Part shown: positions 26,701-35,738 of the stretch, one piece after another | Numbering within the stretch: position 1 is the first letter of the stretch | Layout: every line of letters begins with the position of its first letter | Assembly (NCBI RefSeq): GCF_000422485.1 | Contig: NZ_KE383854.1 | Location: 1 to 64,000, forward strand | Direction: 5' to 3' | From: Paenibacillus pasadenensis DSM 19293 | Lineage (GTDB): Bacteria > Bacillota > Bacilli > Paenibacillales > Paenibacillaceae | Length of the DNA stretch: 64,000 nucleotides | Made by a program: the position numbers and the translations under genes | The notes under the pieces: model-generated | What the model saw: only the letters and a program-made list of their open reading frames with translations | Databases searched by the model: none | Told to the model about the DNA's origin: nothing

Positions 26701-27414
26701 ATGAGTTCTGAGAGCAAACATATTCTAGTTATCGACGGTGATAAACGATCTAGAAGTGTGATAAGAAGGTATTTGGAGAAGGAACGTTGTTTTGTAGAGG
26801 AAGCTGAAGATGGTGAAACTGGTCTGCCATTAGCACTTCAAAAAAACTATGACCTGGTTATTCTTGAATTAACCCTTAGCGGAATATCTGGTATAGAGGT
26901 ATGCAGCCTTTTGAGACAGATAAAATCTACGCCTGTCATTATGGTAACTGCGGAAGGAGATGAGGAAAGTCGTTTGAAAGGATTTCAGGCAGGAGTTGAC
27001 GATTATATTCTCAAACCATATAGTCCACTTGAAATGACACACCGTGTTAAAGCTTTATTACGGCGAGCAGCGTCAAACTCATATTTAAGAATAGAAAAAA
27101 ATACGAACAACTTGGTACTTCCTCATTTAGTCATTGAATGGGACGCCCATCGAATAAGAGCAGCAGGCCAAGAAGTTTACCTCACTCGAAAAGAATATGA
27201 TTTGTTATACTACCTGGCCAGTAGTTCAGATAAAATATTCTCTAGGGACGAATTAATAAAGGTAATTTGGAATAATGAGAAAGGCATTGATGCACGAACA
27301 GTTGACATGAATATTAAACGTATTCGAGATAAGTTAAATAAAGTTTCTCCAGAGGCAGCATCAATGATCAAGACGATTTGGGGTGTTGGGTATATCTTGA
27401 AGTTTAGCAGCTAA
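26701..27414 (+). CDS. Orphan OmpR-type response regulator with Glu at the phosphoacceptor site
   Basis: This 237-residue protein has a receiver domain (residues 6-120) and a winged-helix DNA-binding domain (about 140-235, with LTRKEYDLLYYLASS and GIDARTVDMNIKRIRDKL). In the receiver, the acidic pair (D12, D14) and the Lys of ILKPY are kept, but the phosphoacceptor Asp expected in DLVLLD is Glu56 (DLVILE). Asp-to-Glu at this site often mimics phosphorylation, so the protein may be constitutively active. No histidine kinase is nearby. GGAAG lies upstream of the ATG, and a BlaI-type box covers the upstream region. Confidence 0.9.
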   Translation: MSSESKHILVIDGDKRSRSVIRRYLEKERCFVEEAEDGETGLPLALQKNYDLVILELTLSGISGIEVCSLLRQIKSTPVIMVTAEGDEESRLKGFQAGVDDYILKPYSPLEMTHRVKALLRRAASNSYLRIEKNTNNLVLPHLVIEWDAHRIRAAGQEVYLTRKEYDLLYYLASSSDKIFSRDELIKVIWNNEKGIDARTVDMNIKRIRDKLNKVSPEAASMIKTIWGVGYILKFSS

Positions 27415-27436
27415 GTGACAGATTTTTTTGTATGTT

Positions 27437-27456
27437 GAATGATTAATTGCTCATGT
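27437..27456 (-). promoter_or_regulatory. Possible CadC/SmtB-type operator before bdbD (site E)
   Basis: The minus-strand reading begins ACATGAGCAATTAATCAT and keeps TGAGCA and ATCAT (14 of 20 positions as in the qoxA site). It lies 47 nt before the bdbD start. It is weaker than sites A and C. Confidence 0.4.
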
Positions 27457-27502
27457 GTTAATCTTTTGAGTGCGTCTATTAAATAGTTGATTGAGGTGGA
27501 AA

Positions 27503-28180
27503 ATGAACAAGAAAAGTAAGAAATCGCGTAGTTTAGTCCTTTATACTTTGGTTGTTATCGTGTTATTTGTGGCCTTATTCGCTATTAATCAAGCTACAAA
27601 TAAGAAGGATAATGTGAATCAGACGACAGCAGAAGCCCCGTCAACGGCTTCACAGCCTGTAATGGGTAAGGAAGATGCCAAAGTTTCAATTGTTGAGTTT
27701 GGTGATTACAAATGTCCATCCTGCAAGGCGTGGGGTGAGCAAGTATGGCCTCTGCTAAAAAGAGATTACATTGATTCAGGAAAAGCGAAATTTTCGTATA
27801 CTAATGTTTTGTTCCATGGTGAGGAATCAAAATTAGGTGCTTTAGCTGGAGAAGCCATATTTAAGAGTAATCCAGAAGACTTTTGGACTTTTCATAAAGC
27901 ATTATTCGATGAGCAACCAGAAGTTAACCATGATGGGCTTTGGATAACAGAAGGAAAATTGTTAGAGGTGGCAAAGAATTCTATTCCAGCAATGGATTTA
28001 GAACAATTTCAGCAGAGCTTAAAATCGAATGAGATACAAGGATCAGTTGATCTAGACCAAGAATTAGTAAGGCAGTTTAATATTAAACAAACCCCAACGA
28101 TTATGATTAATAATATTGTGATTGCTAATCCGTTTGATTATGCTGCAATTACAGCAGCCATAGAGCAAGAAATGAAATAA
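27503..28180 (+). CDS. bdbD: Membrane-anchored thiol-disulfide oxidoreductase, DsbA/BdbD-like
   Basis: This 225-residue protein has an N-terminal TM anchor (about residues 11-30) and an external thioredoxin-fold domain with active site C-P-S-C (FGDYKCPSCKAWG, about 69-81) and the cis-Pro segment KQTPTIMINN. It introduces disulfides into exported proteins. The start at 27503 is chosen because TTGAGGTGG is its Shine-Dalgarno region; an upstream TTG would use that region as codons. The BdbC-like partner follows after 21 nt. Likely clients on the island are the Cys-containing secreted or membrane proteins. Confidence 0.9.
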   Translation: MNKKSKKSRSLVLYTLVVIVLFVALFAINQATNKKDNVNQTTAEAPSTASQPVMGKEDAKVSIVEFGDYKCPSCKAWGEQVWPLLKRDYIDSGKAKFSYTNVLFHGEESKLGALAGEAIFKSNPEDFWTFHKALFDEQPEVNHDGLWITEGKLLEVAKNSIPAMDLEQFQQSLKSNEIQGSVDLDQELVRQFNIKQTPTIMINNIVIANPFDYAAITAAIEQEMK

Positions 28181-28201
28181 CTCGAAGAGGAGTAGGGGTT
28201 A

Positions 28202-28606
28202 ATGGGGATTAGGCAATACACCTTGTATATGGCATGGATGGTAGCTGTCGTTGCAACTCTTGGTAGTCTTTATTTCAGTGAAATTAGAGGGTTTATCCCG
28301 TGCGAATTATGTTGGTATCAACGCATCTTAATGTATCCATTAAGTTTGATTTTAGGTATTGCAGCTTTTTACGATGAATATAAGATTAAGAAATACGTAT
28401 TGCCATTATCCATTATGGGAATTTTTGTTTCATCTTTTCACTACATGGAACAAAAAATACCGGGATTTGCGGCAATTAAACCATGCACGCAAGGTGTACC
28501 TTGTAATGTTCAATATATTAATTGGTTTGGTTTTGTTACGATTCCTTTTTTAGCTCTTTCAGGTTTTATTTTAATCACTCTGATTCTGCTTATTAAGAGA
28601 AGATAA
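28202..28606 (+). CDS. bdbC: DsbB/BdbC-like disulfide-generating quinone reductase
   Basis: This 134-residue membrane protein has four TM helices (about residues 7-25, 38-56, 63-80, 108-131), the first Cys pair in CELCW (about 34-38) and a second pair in the external loop before the last helix (KPCTQGVPC). It reoxidises BdbD and passes electrons to quinone. Its quinol would be oxidised by the qox oxidase encoded just downstream, so the pair and the oxidase form a plausible electron path. GAGGAG lies 12 nt ahead of the ATG. Confidence 0.92.
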   Translation: MGIRQYTLYMAWMVAVVATLGSLYFSEIRGFIPCELCWYQRILMYPLSLILGIAAFYDEYKIKKYVLPLSIMGIFVSSFHYMEQKIPGFAAIKPCTQGVPCNVQYINWFGFVTIPFLALSGFILITLILLIKRR

Positions 28607-28646
28607 TCCTTTTCGTGCGGGATATAAATGCTTTATGGAGGTCAAT

Positions 28647-28931
28647 ATGTTTCATAGTCATTCAGGTCAGATTGGATTTAACAAGAAAACGATCATTTGC
28701 AGCAGTGTTTTACTAGTTATTACTTTAGGTTTAGCGGTGTTATCGATAATCCTGTTTGAGTTTAGTAAGATTGGACAAGTATATTGTTTGCTAGTTCCTT
28801 TTCTCATTCATATTGTCATATCAATTTTCATTAAACAGAAAGCTTCTTGGATGCTAGGTGCGACTGCTGCAACAATCATTTCTTTACTCCTATTTGTAGT
28901 ATGTGTTGTATTCCTTGTAGACAATAAATAG
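28647..28931 (+). CDS. Small three-TM membrane protein of unknown function
   Basis: This 94-residue protein has three hydrophobic helices (about residues 16-38, 43-63, 68-91) and a short His-containing N-terminus (MFHSHSGQIGF). No family is recognised. The start at 28647 is chosen because GGAGG lies 6 nt upstream; the earlier ATG at 28635 includes that SD. It is the last gene of the bdbD-bdbC unit, closed by the terminator at 28948. Confidence 0.65.
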   Translation: MFHSHSGQIGFNKKTIICSSVLLVITLGLAVLSIILFEFSKIGQVYCLLVPFLIHIVISIFIKQKASWMLGATAATIISLLLFVVCVVFLVDNK

Positions 28932-28947
28932 CAGATTTAGTATCGGG

Positions 28948-28977
28948 ACGTCTCGGTTTGCTAACGAGGCGTTTTTT
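28948..28977 (+). terminator. Terminator before the qox promoter region
   Basis: ACGTCTCG / CGAGGCGT with a short loop is followed by six T, closing the bdb operon. Confidence 0.88.
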
Positions 28978-28988
28978 GATTTTTCAAA

Positions 28989-29008
28989 ATATGAGCATGT
29001 ATTCATAT
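28989..29008 (+). promoter_or_regulatory. CadC/SmtB-type operator upstream of qoxA (site C)
   Basis: ATATGAGCATGTATTCATAT has perfect outer halves (ATATGA / TCATAT) with an 8-nt centre, differing by one base from the cadA site. A possible -10 TATGAT follows at 29021. It lies 162 nt before the qoxA start codon. Confidence 0.8.
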
Positions 29009-29054
29009 TTGTGAACAGGATATGATCGACTTGTGTAAGGCTGGTGAACAAAAA

Positions 29055-29102
29055 TTGACTATCTCATGACATCGTATTATTAGACTACAAAACTTAGTTT
29101 AA
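29055..29102 (+). promoter_or_regulatory. qox promoter overlapped by BlaI-type box 2
   Basis: TTGACT (29055-29060) and TATTAG (29078-29083) are 17 nt apart. The box TTAGACTA-N7-TAGTTTAA (29080-29102) covers the -10 and the expected start site, placing the oxidase under direct repression by a BlaI-type protein. Confidence 0.7.
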
Positions 29103-29169
29103 TTGTAGTAGCATAATCTTTGAGCTGAAAGCATTCCCCCAATTAGAAAGGAAGGTGAACTGAACTAAT

Positions 29170-30144
29170 ATGTTCAAAAATGTTAAACCATGGTTAATCG
29201 TAATGATAAGTTTAATTTCACTGATTGTAATAGCAGCATTAGGTGTTCGCAGCGACCTAATTATATTAGATCCTAAAGGACCAGTTGGAGCAATCCAAAA
29301 GGATCTGATTATGTTTTCAATCTACTTTATGCTTGCTATCCTAATCATTGTTTTTGCTTTGTTTGCATTTATGCTGACAAAATACCGTGATCGCAAAAAT
29401 TTTAATAACAAAAACTATAAACCGGATATGCACGGCAGCACGAAATTGGAAATCATTTGGACGATCATTCCGATCTTAATTGTAACTGCATTATCGATTC
29501 CCAATGCTAAGGCTCTCTATGAATTGAAAGAACCACCGAAATCAACTATTGATAAAGAGCCTATCGTTATCTATGCTACTGCCGCTGACTGGAAATGGAT
29601 ATTCAGTTATCCGAAGGAAAATATTGAAACCGTTAATTACGTAAACGTTCCTGAAGATCACCCGATTCTCTTTAAAGTTACTGCTGCAGATTCTATGGTT
29701 TCTTTCTGGGTTCCACAGTTAGGTGGTCAAATATACGGGATGCCAGGAATGGTAAATGATCAATATCTGCAGGCAGATGAGCCAGGAGAATATAAAGGCA
29801 TGAACTCTAATTTCACAGGTGCAGGTATGGCACATCAACTGTTTAGTTTTGTAGCCTTAGAAGAGGCAAGTTATCAAGATTGGGTGAAAAAAACGCAAGA
29901 AAACGCGCCAAAATTAGTTGAAGAAACCTATGAAAAATTAATGTTGCCTGAAACAGTTGATGAAATGACGTTTTCATCCACTCATTTGGAATTTGTAGAT
30001 CATGGCAATGATTCCGAATATGCAATGAACATTCGTGAGAAATATGGTGTTGAAGTAAAAGGAATTAAAGTAAAAGTGGATGGCAACGAAGATAACGAAA
30101 ATGAAGAGACGGTTTCAAATAATGGTTCTCACTCGAACCATTAA
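29170..30144 (+). CDS. qoxA: Quinol oxidase subunit II
   Basis: This 324-residue subunit of an aa3-type quinol oxidase has two TM helices (about residues 8-28 and 45-68), then the external cupredoxin-like domain. ILDPKGPVGAIQKDLI, TAADWKWIFSYP and ADSMVSFWVPQLGGQIYGM are characteristic of QoxA. The Cys and His ligands of the CuA centre are absent, as expected for a quinol rather than cytochrome c oxidase. Unlike Bacillus QoxA, which has a lipobox Cys just before LDPKGP, the corresponding stretch here reads ALGVRSDLI without Cys, so it would not be lipidated. It is the first gene of qoxABCD. GGAAGGTGA lies upstream. Confidence 0.93.
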   Translation: MFKNVKPWLIVMISLISLIVIAALGVRSDLIILDPKGPVGAIQKDLIMFSIYFMLAILIIVFALFAFMLTKYRDRKNFNNKNYKPDMHGSTKLEIIWTIIPILIVTALSIPNAKALYELKEPPKSTIDKEPIVIYATAADWKWIFSYPKENIETVNYVNVPEDHPILFKVTAADSMVSFWVPQLGGQIYGMPGMVNDQYLQADEPGEYKGMNSNFTGAGMAHQLFSFVALEEASYQDWVKKTQENAPKLVEETYEKLMLPETVDEMTFSSTHLEFVDHGNDSEYAMNIREKYGVEVKGIKVKVDGNEDNENEETVSNNGSHSNH

Positions 30145-30159
30145 GAAGGGACGAACAAG

Positions 30160-32121
30160 ATGTTTAATTTTATAAAGGATAATCTAATTCTAAATGATCC
30201 AATGATTCTTGGGGCGAATATTTCCATTGTATTAACCGTGATTGGAATCGTGGTTGTTCTTACTTACTTTAAAAAATGGAAATGGCTTTGGACAGAGTGG
30301 ATAACATCTGTCGACCATAAACGAATTGGAATCATGTATATCATTGCTGCCTTATTGATGCTTTTCCGCGGCGGTGTGGATGCATTGTTAATGAGAGCTC
30401 AATTAACAGTGCCTAATAATACATTCTTGTCAGCACAGCATTATAATGAGATTTTCACAACACACGGTACTATCATGATTTTATTTATGGCTATGCCGTT
30501 TCTACTCGGATTGATGAACGTCGTTGTTCCTTTACAAATAGGAGCAAGAGATGTAGCATTTCCATTTTTAAATAATTTAAGTTTCTGGTCATTCTTCTTT
30601 GGAGCAATCCTTTTTAACGTCTCCTTTGTTTTTGGCGGATCACCCGATGCCGGTTGGACAAACTATGCTCCACTAGCAATTGAGGGAAGTCCTGGACCAG
30701 GAATAAATTATTATTTACTAGGTTTACAGGTTTCAGGGATTGGTACGCTTTTAACGGGTATTAATTTTATTGTAACGATTATTAAAATGCGTGCACCTGG
30801 CATGACATTACTGCGTATACCGATGTTCACTTGGACAACGTTGATTACATCGTTTATTATTGTTTTTGCATTTCCAATACTTACTGTTACTTTAGGGTTA
30901 ATGACATTTGACAGATTATTCGAAACGCATTTCTTTACACTGACTAACGGCGGTAATCCAATGCTCTGGTCAAACTTTTTCTGGCTTTGGGGACATCCTG
31001 AGGTATATATTGTTGTATTGCCCGCATTCGGTATCTTCTCAGAGGTAATAGCTACATTCGCTAGAAAAACATTATTTGGATATAAATCTATGATTATTTC
31101 TCTAGTCGTTATTTCAGGCTTAAGCTTCCTTGTTTGGGTTCACCATTTCTTCACAATGGGAGGAAGCGCAGCGTTAAATAATGTATTCTCAATAACCACG
31201 ATGGCAATCGCCATACCAACAGGGATAAAAATCTTTAATTGGCTTGGCACCCTATACAAGGGCCGAATACAATTTACTGCAGCAATGATGTGGGCACTTG
31301 CGTTTATTCCGACGTTCATCATTGGAGGAGTAACAGGTGTTATGCTTGGAATGGCAGCAGCGGACTTTCAATATCATAACAATTACTTCCTTGTTGCCCA
31401 TTTCCATTATACGTTAATTGCTGGAGTTGTATTTGCTTGCTTCGCAGGCTTTGTGTACTGGTATCCAAAAATGTTTGGACATAAAATGAACGAACGACTT
31501 GGAAAGCTGGCGTTTTGGTTCTTTGCGATTGGATTTAATGTCTGCTTCTTGCCACAGTTCTTATTAGGGTTTGCAGGTATGCCGAGACGTGTATATACTT
31601 ACCTTCCGGAAGATGGATGGACGGCATTAAATGTTGTTTCCACCGTTGGGGCAGTTGGTATGGGAATTGGTTTTGTGATCTTGGTTTACAATGTAAATTA
31701 TAGTATGCGTAATGCCAAAAGAGAGACAACGGGAGATGCGTGGAACGGACGCACGTTAGAATGGGCAACCACAACAGCGGTTCCTCCACATTATAATTTT
31801 GCGGTTCTTCCTGAGATTAAAGAAATAGATGCTTTTTGGCACATAAAACAGCAGAACAAAGGAACAAAGAAAGAAAACATGGAGTATAAACCGATTCATA
31901 TGCCTAGCAACGCATCTACACCATTTATTATGTCAGTTCTCTTCTTTGTTGGAGGTTTCGGCTTAGTGTTTGAATTGTGGTGGATGGCTATAATTAGCGG
32001 AATAGGTATACTTGCTTGTATGATACTTCGTTCACTCCGCTCACATAAAGAAGATGAAGGATATTATGTTAGTGTGGATGAAATAAAAAAATTGGAACAA
32101 AAGTTTCAAAAGGAGGCGTGA
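30160..32121 (+). CDS. qoxB: Quinol oxidase subunit I
   Basis: This 653-residue catalytic subunit has about 14-15 TM helices. Haem and copper ligands are visible: first haem His in [10 protein letters not shown], the CuB His with Tyr crosslink in [15 protein letters not shown], the CuB His pair in WVHHFFT, and the two haem His in VAHFHYTLI. It reduces oxygen to water and pumps protons. It lies 15 nt after qoxA with AAGGGAC upstream, and 4 nt before qoxC. The N-terminal [10 protein letters not shown] is typical. Confidence 0.96.
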   Translation: MFNFIKDNLILNDPMILGANISIVLTVIGIVVVLTYFKKWKWLWTEWITSVDHKRIGIMYIIAALLMLFRGGVDALLMRAQLTVPNNTFLSAQHYNEIFTTHGTIMILFMAMPFLLGLMNVVVPLQIGARDVAFPFLNNLSFWSFFFGAILFNVSFVFGGSPDAGWTNYAPLAIEGSPGPGINYYLLGLQVSGIGTLLTGINFIVTIIKMRAPGMTLLRIPMFTWTTLITSFIIVFAFPILTVTLGLMTFDRLFETHFFTLTNGGNPMLWSNFFWLWGHPEVYIVVLPAFGIFSEVIATFARKTLFGYKSMIISLVVISGLSFLVWVHHFFTMGGSAALNNVFSITTMAIAIPTGIKIFNWLGTLYKGRIQFTAAMMWALAFIPTFIIGGVTGVMLGMAAADFQYHNNYFLVAHFHYTLIAGVVFACFAGFVYWYPKMFGHKMNERLGKLAFWFFAIGFNVCFLPQFLLGFAGMPRRVYTYLPEDGWTALNVVSTVGAVGMGIGFVILVYNVNYSMRNAKRETTGDAWNGRTLEWATTTAVPPHYNFAVLPEIKEIDAFWHIKQQNKGTKKENMEYKPIHMPSNASTPFIMSVLFFVGGFGLVFELWWMAIISGIGILACMILRSLRSHKEDEGYYVSVDEIKKLEQKFQKEA

Positions 32122-32125
32122 GTTT

Positions 32126-32740
32126 ATGTCAAATATAAACAATAGTGCAAGTACAAACACGCCCTTGGAATATCAGTCTGAAACAGGCAAACTGAATATA
32201 TTTGGATTCTGGATTTTCTTAGGCGCGGAAGTTTCGTTATTTGCTACTTTATTTGCGGCATATTTTGCCCTTAAAAATGGCACAGTGGGAGGTCCGCTTC
32301 CCAATGAAGTTTTTGACTTAAATAATACAATAGTTATGACGTTAATTTTATTAACAAGCAGTTTCACTTCTGGTTTGGCGATTAATGAGATGAGAAGAAA
32401 CAACGTTAAATCAATGATTATTTGGTTGATAATCACATTATTATTCGGTTTAGGATTTCTATATATGGAAGTTGCTGAGTTTGTGCACTTGGTAAACGAA
32501 GGTGCTGCTCTGGGCACAAATGCTTTCTGGTCATCTTTTTATCTTCTGACTGGAACACATGGACTTCACGTATCACTTGGTATTGGGTGGATAATATTGA
32601 TTATAATGCAAGTGCTTAAAAGAGGTTTAACACCAGATACTGCTAAAAAGGTTTTTGTCTCCAGTTTATACTGGCACTTTTTAGACTTTGTATGGATTTT
32701 CGTCTTTACAGGTGTATACCTATTAGGGATGGTGGGATAA
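32126..32740 (+). CDS. qoxC: Quinol oxidase subunit III
   Basis: This 204-residue protein has five TM helices and the subunit III pattern: FWIFLGAEVSLFATLFAAY (about residues 27-45), the Glu-containing FLYMEVAEF, and GTHGLHVSLGIGW (about 141-153). It stabilises subunit I. AAGGAGGCG precedes the ATG, and its stop codon overlaps the start of qoxD. Confidence 0.95.
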   Translation: MSNINNSASTNTPLEYQSETGKLNIFGFWIFLGAEVSLFATLFAAYFALKNGTVGGPLPNEVFDLNNTIVMTLILLTSSFTSGLAINEMRRNNVKSMIIWLIITLLFGLGFLYMEVAEFVHLVNEGAALGTNAFWSSFYLLTGTHGLHVSLGIGWIILIIMQVLKRGLTPDTAKKVFVSSLYWHFLDFVWIFVFTGVYLLGMVG

Positions 32741-33042
32741 TGGCAAATAAAACAGTTAATCGCAATCATTTTCCATGGTCGCAGGTCATTGGTTTCCTCC
32801 TATCTATTGCTTTAACTTTTATAGCAGTTTGGATAGGTATACGTACAGATTTAACGTATAGAACGATTGTTATTCTTGTGTTTTCACTAGCGTTTATTCA
32901 AGCGGCAATTCAGTTATTTATGTTTATGCACGTATCGGAAGGAGAACACGGAATTTGGCAAATTGGTAAGATGATTTCTGCTGCTTTTATTGCAATTGTG
33001 ATTGTTGTAGGCAGTATGTGGGTATTGAACCAAATGCATTAA
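32740..33042 (+). CDS. qoxD: Quinol oxidase subunit IV
   Basis: This 100-residue protein has three TM helices (about residues 14-32, 41-61, 75-96), with FPWSQVIGFLLSIALT and QLFMFMHVSEGEHG typical of QoxD/CyoD. The start at 32740 is set by the TAATG overlap with qoxC and GGTGGG upstream; the longer frame from 32692 would lie inside qoxC. It completes the oxidase operon. No obvious terminator follows before the IS remnants. Confidence 0.92.
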   Translation: MANKTVNRNHFPWSQVIGFLLSIALTFIAVWIGIRTDLTYRTIVILVFSLAFIQAAIQLFMFMHVSEGEHGIWQIGKMISAAFIAIVIVVGSMWVLNQMH

Positions 33043-33281
33043 AATATAAGAAATAATAGATATAGCAATAGAGCGCGTTCTGAACTGGACCCTTTGTCAA
33101 GGACACTTTAAAAAAGAGGGAGATAGAACATTTAGGTAGCCGACAAAAGATGATTCCTGTACTGTACGAGGCCACTAAAAAAAGTCTCCTTGATGTCAAA
33201 AGGTACGGTCCCTCAATAAATTGAGGAGATTGTACCTTTTTTACTGTATAATTAAGACGACATAAGGTGTGGGTGATTCGA
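33043..33281. other. IS-derived noncoding stretch after qoxD
   Basis: TGAACTGGACCCTTTGTCAA with AAGGACACTTT (33081-33111) looks like the end of an IS3-group element; no matching transposase is present. A hairpin AAGGTAC..TCCCTCA / TTGAGGA..GTACCTT (33199-33238) followed by TTTTTT precedes the IS1182 relic and may be its terminal region. Identification is from memory of such ends. Confidence 0.4.
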
Positions 33282-34273
33282 ATGATTCAACCACAATAAA
33301 TGCTGACCGTAAGTCCATATATAGAAATCTATAATTTGGTAATTCTTAAGGATAATATGCTGCGTCAATTAAATGAGTTGGTTGACTTCTCATTTGAGTA
33401 TGAAGAACTGAAAGAACGCTACTGTCTGGATAACGGTAAAAATGCGATTGCCCGGATTCAGATGTTTAAGTACTTGCTCATGAAGTCGATCTTTGAATTA
33501 TCCGACGTTGACATCGTCGAGCGATCCAAATACGATATGTCCTTTAAGTATTTTCTCGACATGGCGCCGGAAAAATCAGTAATTGACGCCAGTTAGTTGA
33601 CCAAATTCCGGAAGTTGCGACTTAAAGACTTGAATCTGCTCGTCATGCTCTCGTGGGCAAAACGGTTGAAATCGCAATGGAGAAGGATCAGAAACCCTTT
33701 GCCAAAAACTCATTGCAGTGCTTGAAGCAGAAAGGGCATCTATGAGCTTCCAAAAATAAAATAACCATAGAATCTATTGAAAGAAACGGTTGCAGACGAC
33801 CTAGAACAGCTACCGATCTTAGAAGGTGTGCCACAAGAGTGCGGATTCCTCGTTTTTCGGATACAAAATCCACATTGCTATGACCGAGAAACGACTTATT
33901 ACGGTGGTTATTGTCACGACTAGCGAGAAGAATGACGGGAAGCAGTTGCAAACACTGAAAAAAGCAAGGCAACTGGCATGGAAGTCAAAACGGTCATTGG
34001 AGACACAACCTACTCGGAAAGAGACAACATTAAGTTCAACAACGACATTGACATTGAATTGGTCGCCAAACTAAATCCGCTAATCACGCAAGGGACACGG
34101 AAAAAAGAAGATGAATTCTTATTCAACAAGGACGCGAGTATGTATGTGTGCAAGGCCGGCCATATGGCGATTCGGAAAGCACGGCAACCTACCACTTCGA
34201 TGTAGAGGTATGCAAGAGATGTCCGCTTAAGGAAGGTTGCTATACCGAAGGAGCAAAAAGCAAAACCTACTAG
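33282..34273 (+). pseudogene. Decayed IS1182-family transposase
   Basis: Pieces of one transposase lie in several frames: MLRQLNELVDFSFEYEEL and RSKYDMSFKYFLDMAPE (33300-33596), then VGHKSADSSFFGYK-type and VVIVTTSEKNDGKQLQTL (33820-33970), then VIGDTTYSERDN, KLNPLITQGTRKKEDEF and CKAGHMAIRKARQ (33985-34190), and CPLKEGCYTEGAKSKTY (34220-34270). Stop codons at 33298 and 33594, a missing central part and at least two frameshifts inactivate it, and the 3-prime end is lost. It separates qoxABCD from blaI. Confidence 0.85.
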
Positions 34274-34340
34274 GTGAGTATTAAATCTGATGAGCACAAT
34301 AGTATGAGTTATAATAGATTCTTGAGAGGAGAATCCGCGC

Positions 34341-34775
34341 ATGAAAATTAAAAAATTAAATTTACATGAAGAAGGAATAAGTCGTTTTTTCGGCTCTCTT
34401 GAAGTCAAAGTCATGAACATCATGTGGGAAAAAGAAAAGCTTACAATTAAGCAGGCTCATGAAATTATTAATAACGAGAATCCCGTTTCTATTAATGCGG
34501 TCATGACCGTCATAATCCGACTAGCTGAAAAAGGACATTTGTACAAGGAAACCTCGGGTGGTGGACGGAACCGCTTGACGTTCTTTTATCCGGTTCAAAG
34601 TAAAGAGCAATTCATCATCGAACAGACAAAAGTTGTAACAGACGGACTTATTGAGGATTTCGGCTCAGTAATTGTTAATCATTTTATTGATACGCTGGAT
34701 GGTGCAGATCCTGAGTTGATTCAGAAGCTAGAAAATAGGATTAATGAGATAAATAAAAATGATGAAGCTACTTGA
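34341..34775 (+). CDS. blaI: BlaI/MecI/CopY-family repressor
   Basis: This 144-residue repressor has an N-terminal winged helix (about residues 14-85): FGSLEVKVMNIMWEKEKLT, INAVMTVIIRLAEKGHLYKE, then a dimerisation helix region (about 100-144). BlaI repressors are cleaved after signalling by an M56 metallopeptidase, and that partner follows with a 17-nt overlap. In classical cases the signal is a beta-lactam; here the partner lacks a sensor domain. The four ACTA-N7-TAGT boxes on the island fit this family's target type. GAGAGGAG lies upstream of the ATG. Confidence 0.85.
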   Translation: MKIKKLNLHEEGISRFFGSLEVKVMNIMWEKEKLTIKQAHEIINNENPVSINAVMTVIIRLAEKGHLYKETSGGGRNRLTFFYPVQSKEQFIIEQTKVVTDGLIEDFGSVIVNHFIDTLDGADPELIQKLENRINEINKNDEAT

Positions 34776-35631
34776 GATGCCACTAAAACCCAAAGCCGCG
34801 CTTACGTTTATTTTACTTCTTGTTAGCTGGATCTTGTTGCAGATGGGATACAATGTCGTCCACCAATTAAATGATGTACCCACTACACCGAGCTTCAGAC
34901 AGTTAGTACTCGCCGTCATACTTGATATCGTTACTAATCATGCTATTATGGAGCGACTATATAACGGATTCATTGTTTATATATTTATTGTCGTCTTCTA
35001 CCATTCTGTTGTACAACTAGTACTTCATAACAAATTACAACGCTACATTAGAGACCGCCTCGATGCTAAATTATCTGCGTCTTGGAATCAACGATATCAG
35101 CAAACACAAATGGAGATCATAGTCATTAAAGAATCTGCTTTTGTTGCGATGTCATACGGTTTATTGAGGCCAAAGATCCTAATATCTACAGCGGTTTTTA
35201 ATCAATTTCAGGATGAAGAAATTGAAGCCATTCTGTTGCACGAACTATATCATTGTAAGGCGTACCATCCGCTCCAAATGATTCTTTTAACAATAGTAAG
35301 TAAGGGACTTGCCTTTGTACCTGTCATAAAGGAGCTCACCCATTATTACGCTATTTGGACAGAGGTGCTGGCTGATCGATATGCTATTAGTTGTATGAAC
35401 ACTGAGGTGCCGATAGGGAAAGTATTGTTATCCTTGATTAAAAGAAATACAAATTCAACTGTCGGAGCTGGAACTCATTTTGCTAATGAAGCCGTTAATT
35501 ATCGTATCAAACAAATTATAGATCCTTCCGGTGATATACGCATTTCAATGACCAACCGAAAAACTTTGATTATATCTTTTGTCGTATTAATTGCGATGTC
35601 TTTGTTATTAATTGGGAGGTGCTTGAATTAA
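34759..35631 (+). CDS. M56-family membrane metallopeptidase, BlaR1-like without penicillin sensor
   Basis: This 290-residue membrane protein has TM helices at about residues 12-30, 72-92 and 268-288, and a cytosolic zincin domain with H-E-L-Y-H (in EAILLHELYHCKAYHP, about 151-166) and the downstream acidic residue in WTEVLADRYAI. In BlaR1/MecR1 such a domain cleaves the BlaI repressor, but a C-terminal penicillin-binding sensor of about 250 residues is absent. The signal must therefore be something else, perhaps membrane or respiratory state. It overlaps blaI and is transcribed with it. Confidence 0.85.
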   Translation: MMKLLEMPLKPKAALTFILLLVSWILLQMGYNVVHQLNDVPTTPSFRQLVLAVILDIVTNHAIMERLYNGFIVYIFIVVFYHSVVQLVLHNKLQRYIRDRLDAKLSASWNQRYQQTQMEIIVIKESAFVAMSYGLLRPKILISTAVFNQFQDEEIEAILLHELYHCKAYHPLQMILLTIVSKGLAFVPVIKELTHYYAIWTEVLADRYAISCMNTEVPIGKVLLSLIKRNTNSTVGAGTHFANEAVNYRIKQIIDPSGDIRISMTNRKTLIISFVVLIAMSLLLIGRCLN

Positions 35632-35695
35632 TAAGGACGGGGATTCGTCTAAGGACTTTCCCCCTTGTTGTATTTGGATATCTATGTATGATGAA

Positions 35696-35718
35696 ATAAA
35701 CTATTGCGCGTAGTTTAA
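35696..35718 (+). promoter_or_regulatory. BlaI-type box 3, before the 46-residue membrane protein
   Basis: ATAAACTA-N7-TAGTTTAA lies 20 nt before the start codon of the small protein gene at 35739, directly ahead of its SD. Confidence 0.7.
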
Positions 35719-35738
35719 TAAATGAAGGAGGATTACAA

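Noticed and set aside
34341-35631. Beta-lactam resistance regulator pair
   Set aside because: The M56 protein lacks the penicillin-binding sensor and no beta-lactamase or PBP gene is nearby. The candidate boxes lie at oxidase and envelope genes.
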